From Paenibacillus sp. FSL R7-0337 (GTDB lineage Bacteria > Bacillota > Bacilli > Paenibacillales > Paenibacillaceae): a stretch of DNA of 64,000 bases. The number at the start of each line of letters is the position of its first letter. Position 1 is the stretch's first letter. Below, piece by piece: positions 59,795-64,000 of this stretch. The DNA lies in assembly GCF_037969875.1 (NCBI RefSeq), contig NZ_CP150218.1:5890001-5954000 (forward strand). Reading direction: 5' to 3'. A program made the translations under genes and the position numbers. Below the pieces are notes generated by a model. It saw only the letters and a list, made by a program, of their open reading frames with translations, did no database searches and was not told the DNA's origin.

Positions 59795-60967
59795 CTACTT
59801 TCCCTGTTCTGCGCGCGGTTTATCCAGCATATCAATAATGCTTTGGGCGCTTTGCAGCGGGTTGTACCTGGAGATGGCCTCCAGATGAGCCTTGCGCGCC
59901 GCACGGACATTCCCATAATCATTCAGCAGCCGCTCCATCCACCGGTCAACTACTTCGAGGGAGCTGATCGGCTCCCCCAAGCCGGCGGCAGTGAAGTACC
60001 GGCAGTTCTCTTCTTCCTGGCCCGGCAGGGGAGAGTGGAAGAGCATTGGAATGCCCTTGGCCAAGCCTTCGCTGCAGGTCATGCCGCCCGGCTTGGTCAC
60101 CAGCAGGTCGGATACCTCCATCAGCTTGTCAATCTCCCGGGTGAAGCCCAGCAGCCGGATGTTAGGGTGCCTGAACCGCGTATCTTGCTTCATCAGCTGC
60201 AACAGCTTGTCATTCTGGCCGAGGCAGAACACAATCTGCACCTTGTCCCGCCATCCGGCGAGAGCTGCGTTCACTACTTCGTCGTTCATCATGCCCCATC
60301 CACCACCCATGACCATGACCGTCGGAATACGCAGCAGCTTGAACTGCTCTTGAATGTCTTCCCGGCCGTGCTGCTCCCAGAAGTTCGGGTGCACCGGGAT
60401 GCCGGTTACCCGGATCTTGAAGGCGGCAACGCCGCGGCGGCGCAGCTTCGCCTTGACCTCAGGGGTGGATACCAGATAGCGGTCAACCTGCGGGCTGATC
60501 CAGCTGGCATGGGCGTCATAATCCGTAATAACCGTAATCAGCGGGGCCTTCAGCGACGGATGAAGCCGCTTCAGGCGTGAGATAACAGCGCCGGGAATGA
60601 AGTGGGTACAGACGATAATGTCCGGCTTCAGCTGCTTTACAATATTTTGGGCATGCGTATAAAACAAGTGGTGCAGGGCAAGTGTGGTAAGACGATTGAA
60701 TGATTTCTGGTGACGGTACACGTAGCCCATCAGCCGGGGCTGGGAGGTGACCGTCTTGCGGTAGGCCGAGACAATGAGCGGGGCCACCTTGGGATTCAGG
60801 AAGCTTCCCAGCTCCAGCACCTTGGTCTGCACCTCCGGAGACAGCTTCCGCAGGCTGCTCGACAGCGCATATGCAGCCTGGGTATGCCCGGCACCGAAGC
60901 CCTCCGACAGCAATAATATTCTTTTTTTGCGCAATGTATAGTTCACCTGTTCCCTAGAGGTATTCAC
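59795..60967 (-). CDS. lipid glycosyltransferase (UgtP/MGDG-synthase type, GT28)
   Basis: A 390-residue GT-B glycosyltransferase. The N-terminal MGDG-synthase domain shows LLLSEGFGAGHTQAAYALSSSL near residue 18 and ITDYDAHASWISPQVDRYLVST. The C-terminal domain has VMVMGGGWGMMND and the donor site VTKPGGMTCSEGLAKGIPMLFHSPLPGQEEEN near residue 310. Such enzymes glucosylate diacylglycerol for glycolipids and lipoteichoic acid anchors. The start is GTG 60967, with GAGGGG upstream. It follows the PAP2 phosphatase gene by 21 bases, fitting a joint role in lipid metabolism. Confidence 0.9.
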   Translation of the reverse strand: MNTSREQVNYTLRKKRILLLSEGFGAGHTQAAYALSSSLRKLSPEVQTKVLELGSFLNPKVAPLIVSAYRKTVTSQPRLMGYVYRHQKSFNRLTTLALHHLFYTHAQNIVKQLKPDIIVCTHFIPGAVISRLKRLHPSLKAPLITVITDYDAHASWISPQVDRYLVSTPEVKAKLRRRGVAAFKIRVTGIPVHPNFWEQHGREDIQEQFKLLRIPTVMVMGGGWGMMNDEVVNAALAGWRDKVQIVFCLGQNDKLLQLMKQDTRFRHPNIRLLGFTREIDKLMEVSDLLVTKPGGMTCSEGLAKGIPMLFHSPLPGQEEENCRYFTAAGLGEPISSLEVVDRWMERLLNDYGNVRAARKAHLEAISRYNPLQSAQSIIDMLDKPRAEQGK

Positions 60968-60988
60968 TAGCCGGACGCCCCTCAGGCA

Positions 60989-61516
60989 TCATATCCAGAG
61001 GGCAAGCGTACCGGCTGCGACTCCAGACCCAATGACCGCTCCAGCCAGGACATCAGACGGATAATGCAGCCCGAGGTAGATCCGGGAGAAGCCGACTGTG
61101 CAGGCCAGAGGAAGCAGAACCGCAGTCAGGACAGGGTAGGCTATCATATAAGGAACCGTTGAGGCGAAGATAGCGGTCGTATGGCCTGAAGGAAAAGAAT
61201 GATCCTTAAGCGGATTACGGAACGTATTGGTGTCCGGCAGGGCCAGATAAGGCCGCAGGCGCGGGTAGAGCTTTTTGGCGATAGCGACGGGCACATGGCT
61301 TATCGCCAGCGCGGCCAGCGCTTGCAGTCCTGTAGTTCTCCATGGCTGCGGGCATACTGCCCAGACCAGAAGATTGATACCGATCGCACTTGTTGCACCT
61401 CCGAGATGAGTGAGGTAGAAGAGCCAGAAGTTCAGAAACGGATTATGCATCCGTCCGTTAATCCATTGAAACACCCGCTGCTCCAGGAGATGCAGTTTCT
61501 TGAATAAAGGTCTCAT
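60989..61516 (-). CDS. PAP2-family membrane phosphatase
   Basis: A 175-residue integral membrane phosphatase with the three PAP2 motifs: KKLYPRLRP near residue 84, FPSGHTTA near residue 110, and SRIYLGLHYPSDVLAG near residue 147, with about five membrane helices. Likely substrates are phosphatidate, undecaprenyl pyrophosphate or phosphatidylglycerol phosphate. ATG 61516 is chosen because GGAGGG lies seven bases upstream; upstream codons in frame are unsupported. It is transcribed with the GT28 gene. Confidence 0.9.
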   Translation of the reverse strand: MRPLFKKLHLLEQRVFQWINGRMHNPFLNFWLFYLTHLGGATSAIGINLLVWAVCPQPWRTTGLQALAALAISHVPVAIAKKLYPRLRPYLALPDTNTFRNPLKDHSFPSGHTTAIFASTVPYMIAYPVLTAVLLPLACTVGFSRIYLGLHYPSDVLAGAVIGSGVAAGTLALWI

Positions 61517-61926
61517 ATCATGTCCCTCCGATAGTCCGGCTAAAAGAGTTCTGGCGCAGCTTAAGCAGCAGATTTCACGGCCTGAAGCTGTCTTTATCAT
61601 ACTTTTTTAAGGTAGCCCGTTCAAGAAAAAGCTCAGGTCCGCTCGAAAAATGTCTCTTTTGACTTGGGAGCCCCAAAGCGACTACAATGATTCAAGCAGG
61701 AAGATCGCGTTTATAAGGTAACAGAGAAATAAGGAGCCAGCCAGTACACTGGAATCCATATTCATATCTTGTGTAACGTGACATAACAAAATCGGAATCC
61801 TGCCCGAAACTAAGGGGAAATTCCTAAGTCTACAGTAAGGGATGCAACAAAAGGGTCAGATAGAACGTTAACAAGCCAGAGAGAGAAAGAACATCTAGAC
61901 TTGGAAAAAGGGGGCATCAAAAGATC
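61517..61926. other. divergent intergenic region before the GT2 gene
   Basis: It contains the minus-strand PAP2 promoter region, the sigma-A promoter at 61659 and a 5' leader of about 230 nt. The leader is A-rich and shows no recognised riboswitch or ORF. Confidence 0.4.
61659..61688 (+). promoter_or_regulatory. sigma-A promoter of the GT2 gene
   Basis: TTGACT, 18 bases, TACAAT, giving a leader of roughly 230 nt before the start at 61927. Confidence 0.6.
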
Positions 61927-63168
61927 ATGACAGACGCATTATTTGTTTCGCTCCAAGTGATCTTGGCGGCAATTGCAGTTTATCAGTTTGCATTCTCACT
62001 GTTTGGACTGCGCAAGAAGAAGAATAAGGTTAAGCATGTGCCGCAGAAGTCATTTGCCGTGCTGGTTGCCGCGCATAACGAAGAAGAAGTGGTCGGCGCC
62101 CTGATGGAAAACCTGAAGCAGCTTAATTATCCCCAGGAACTGTACGATGTATTTGTCATCTGTGACAATTGCACGGATAATACAGCTGCGATTGTACGGG
62201 AGCACGGCATGAATGCCTGTGTACGTACCAACAGTAACCTGCGCGGTAAAGGCTATGCTATCGAGTGGATGCTGAAGGAACTGTGGGCGCTGCCGCGCCA
62301 GTATGACGCTGTTGTCATGTTCGATGCCGACAACCTTGCACATACAGAGTTCCTGACAGAGATGAACAACGATCTGTGTTCAGGCGGACAGGTCATTCAA
62401 GGGTACATCGATACGAAGAACCCGGAGGATTCGTGGATCACGGCTGCTTACGGCGTATCCTATTGGTACATCAACCGGCTGTGGCAGCTGTCGCGCCATA
62501 ATCTGAAGATGGCTAACTTCCTCGGCGGAACAGGCATGTGCTTCGAGACGAACCTGCTGAAGGAAATGGGCTGGGGCGCAACCAGTCTGGTGGAGGATTT
62601 GGAGTTCACCATGCGCAGCGCCTCCAAAGGCGTATATCCAAGATTTAATTATGATGCCAAAGTATTCGATGAGAAGCCGCTTACCTTCAAGGCTTCCTCC
62701 AGACAGCGTCTGCGCTGGATGCAGGGTCATTTCACCGTGGCCCGCCGTTACTTCTTCCCGCTGCTGTGGCAGGGGATCAAGGAGCGCAGCCTGACGAAGT
62801 TCGACCTGGCACTGTACGGAGCGAACGTATACATTGTGTTGCTTACGTTCCTGATGACTGCCGTAATGTTTGTGGATAATGCTGTGTTCGACGGTCCGCA
62901 TATTGCGAATATTTACGGACATCTGCCACTGTGGCTCGGGTACTTTGCGGTTGGGGCGAACATTCTGACCTTCCTGCTGGCTATGGCGCTGGAGCGGGTG
63001 AAGTTCAAGAAGGTCTATCTGTACCTGCTGGTATTCCCGGTCTATCTGCTCTCGTGGTATCCCATTACGTTCTATGCGTTCTTCACGCAGAACAACAAGC
63101 AGTGGAGTCATACCAAACATACGCGCGTAGTCCGGCTGGAAGAAGTACAGAGCAAGCAGGTTTCATAA
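61927..63168 (+). CDS. processive-type family 2 glycosyltransferase (BcsA/IcaA-like)
   Basis: A 413-residue membrane glycosyltransferase. One N-terminal transmembrane helix is followed by the GT-A domain with VLVAAHNEEEVV near residue 48, FVICDNCTDNTA, the DxD in VVMFDADNLAH near residue 137, the acceptor-site EDLEFTMR near 220 and the processive motif QRLRWMQGHF near 259. Two to three C-terminal helices follow. It lacks an obvious PilZ domain. Polymer synthesis (beta-linked glucan or aminosugar) is plausible, but single-sugar transfer to lipid is also possible. The spacing from AAGGGGG to ATG is long (12 nt). Confidence 0.88.
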   Translation: MTDALFVSLQVILAAIAVYQFAFSLFGLRKKKNKVKHVPQKSFAVLVAAHNEEEVVGALMENLKQLNYPQELYDVFVICDNCTDNTAAIVREHGMNACVRTNSNLRGKGYAIEWMLKELWALPRQYDAVVMFDADNLAHTEFLTEMNNDLCSGGQVIQGYIDTKNPEDSWITAAYGVSYWYINRLWQLSRHNLKMANFLGGTGMCFETNLLKEMGWGATSLVEDLEFTMRSASKGVYPRFNYDAKVFDEKPLTFKASSRQRLRWMQGHFTVARRYFFPLLWQGIKERSLTKFDLALYGANVYIVLLTFLMTAVMFVDNAVFDGPHIANIYGHLPLWLGYFAVGANILTFLLAMALERVKFKKVYLYLLVFPVYLLSWYPITFYAFFTQNNKQWSHTKHTRVVRLEEVQSKQVS

Positions 63169-63200
63169 TTCGCACTGTAAATTAATAATTTCCGAAAGTG

Positions 63201-63229
63201 TTGACACCTTCGGTCTAATGATGTATAGT
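63201..63229 (+). promoter_or_regulatory. sigma-A promoter of the infC operon
   Basis: TTGACA, exactly 17 bases, TATAGT; transcription would start near 63236. Confidence 0.85.
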
Positions 63230-63235
63230 ATTCAA

Positions 63236-63355
63236 GTGTGCAAAACATAGGGATTGCAAGCAGAAGCACCGGCTTCTCACCTGACTGGCTAACAGCCTGC
63301 TGGTTTTGATCTCAATGCTTTATGAATGGTTACAATTCATGAACGTTGATCAAAC
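63236..63355 (+). ncRNA. L20 leader of the infC-rpmI-rplT operon
   Basis: The segment GAAGCACCGGCTTCTCACCTGA (split here for length: GAAGCACCGGC, then TTCTCACCTGA, from 63263) matches the conserved core of Firmicutes L20 leaders, where ribosomal protein L20 binds and causes termination. Position directly before a terminator and infC is as expected. Confidence 0.8.
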
Positions 63356-63388
63356 GGGGTGTCGGGGAATTACCGGCATCCCTTTTTT
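63356..63388 (+). terminator. L20-controlled attenuator terminator
   Basis: GGGGTGTCGG pairs with CCGGCATCCC, followed by six T residues, about 45 bases before the infC start. Confidence 0.8.
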
Positions 63389-63434
63389 ATGGAGAACCGT
63401 AATATATTATCTGAAAATTATTCGGAGGTGGAGG

Positions 63435-63950
63435 ATTATCAGTAAGGAACATATGATCAATGATGAAATTCGTGCCAAAGAGGTTCGGCTGGTCGGAGCA
63501 GAGGGTGAACAAATCGGGATCAAGCCGATCCGCGAGGCGTTACAAATGGCGATCGATCTTAATCTGGATTTAGTCAACGTAGCACCGCAGGCGAAGCCGC
63601 CGGTATGCCGCATCATGGATTACGGCAAGTTCCGTTATGAAACGCAGAAGAAAGAGAAAGAAGCCCGTAAGAACCAGAAGATCGTGGATCTCAAGGAAGT
63701 CTGGTTCCGTGCAAACATTGAGGAACATGATTATCAGACCAAGTTCCGCAATGTAATCAAGTTCCTGGGTGAAGGCGATAAAGTGAAGTGCTCCGTCCGT
63801 TTCCGCGGCCGTGAGATTACCCACGCTAGTATCGGCCAGAAGATCCTGGAGCGCGTGAAGAGCGAAGTAGAAGAAATTGCTGTTGTAGAGCGCCAGCCTA
63901 AGCTGGAAGGCCGCAGCATGATTATGATTCTGGCTCCGAAGCCCCAATAA
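63435..63950 (+). CDS. infC: translation initiation factor IF-3 with ATT start
   Basis: A 171-residue initiation factor that binds the 30S subunit and checks the start codon. The N-domain (ISKEHMINDEIRAKEVRLVGAEGEQIGIKPIREAL) and the linker (KPPVCRIMDYGKFRYETQKKEKEARKNQ) precede the C-domain (VWFRANIEEHDYQTKFRNVIKFL, KVKCSVRFRGREITH, ILAPKP). The reading frame is open far upstream, but homology begins at ISK. GGAGG (63424) lies six bases before an ATT at 63435, the rare start codon used by infC in Bacillus and Escherichia for autoregulation. rpmI should follow past the window. Confidence 0.92.
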   Translation: MISKEHMINDEIRAKEVRLVGAEGEQIGIKPIREALQMAIDLNLDLVNVAPQAKPPVCRIMDYGKFRYETQKKEKEARKNQKIVDLKEVWFRANIEEHDYQTKFRNVIKFLGEGDKVKCSVRFRGREITHASIGQKILERVKSEVEEIAVVERQPKLEGRSMIMILAPKPQ

Positions 63951-63991
63951 TCCTGGAGTCACTTGCATAGCAATCTGGCGCCGCATAATAT

Positions 63992-63999
63992 TCAAGGAG
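63992..63999 (+). promoter_or_regulatory. ribosome binding site of the next gene (probably rpmI)
   Basis: AAGGAGG ends the window 45 bases after infC, where rpmI normally begins in the infC-rpmI-rplT operon. Confidence 0.6.
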
Positions 64000-64000
64000 G

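Overview
The window looks like chromosomal DNA of a Paenibacillus-type member of the Paenibacillaceae. It is moderately GC-rich, with strong GGAGG ribosome binding sites, frequent GTG/TTG starts, a Firmicutes-type L20 leader before infC, Bacillus-like neighbours (YqkE, YtqA/YtqB, LplA, ApbE, TrmB) and a B12 salvage set. The organism is inferred from gene content only. No rRNA, tRNA, CRISPR array or prophage was recognised.

Layout. 1-5.2 kb: end of an ABC transporter ATPase, a small unknown protein, a Cof-type HAD phosphatase, an EamA permease, a YdjM-like membrane hydrolase and lipoate ligase. 5.5-19.7 kb: late cobalamin assembly and salvage in blocks (cobD, cbiZ, cbiB, a CobC-like phosphatase; then cobT-cobU-cobS; then cbiP/cobQ and ynfA). 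Between the blocks lies a MocR regulator - D-Ala-D-Ala ligase - aminotransferase operon. 19.8-26.1 kb: a chemoreceptor, a queuosine-precursor transporter behind a preQ1-I-like riboswitch, an Xaa-Pro peptidase, an SDR, a GNAT, an HxlR regulator and YqkE. 26.1-29.3 kb: a tightly coupled rtcB-AAA+ ATPase operon behind a promoter, short ORF and terminator that together look like an attenuator. 29.4-31.2 kb: an ECF sigma factor with its membrane anti-sigma, preceded by an ECF-type promoter.

31.2-48.8 kb: an orphan immunity-like gene, phosphoesterase, GNAT and HAD genes, ApbE, a TetR regulator, an SGNH esterase, glycosyltransferase, DsbA/FrnE, oleate hydratase with a TetR regulator, RluA-type pseudouridine synthase, RecQ and a B12-binding radical SAM protein. 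48.8-51.7 kb: an IS110-family element whose upstream non-coding DNA is a candidate bridge RNA, followed by a 1.3-kb IS3-family element with 25-bp inverted repeats and an A AAA AAG frameshift site. 51.9-54.5 kb: accessory genes (GNAT, nucleotidyltransferase, a decayed phosphatase, a P-loop protein). 54.7-64 kb: a lipase-like hydrolase, ManA, YtqA-YtqB, TrmB, a lipid glycosyltransferase with a PAP2 phosphatase, a processive-type GT2, and infC (ATT start) behind an L20-type leader. rpmI should follow just past the window.

The most unusual layer is non-coding. A family of hairpin repeats with an A-rich loop recurs in at least six intergenic regions, with a spacing of 50-52 nt wherever copies are tandem. 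A second hairpin occurs twice with a compensatory base change, and other ~50-nt arrays fill the gaps near the cobalamin genes. Low-complexity repeat tails or insertions occur in CbiZ, the CobC-like phosphatase, Ddl and the radical SAM protein.
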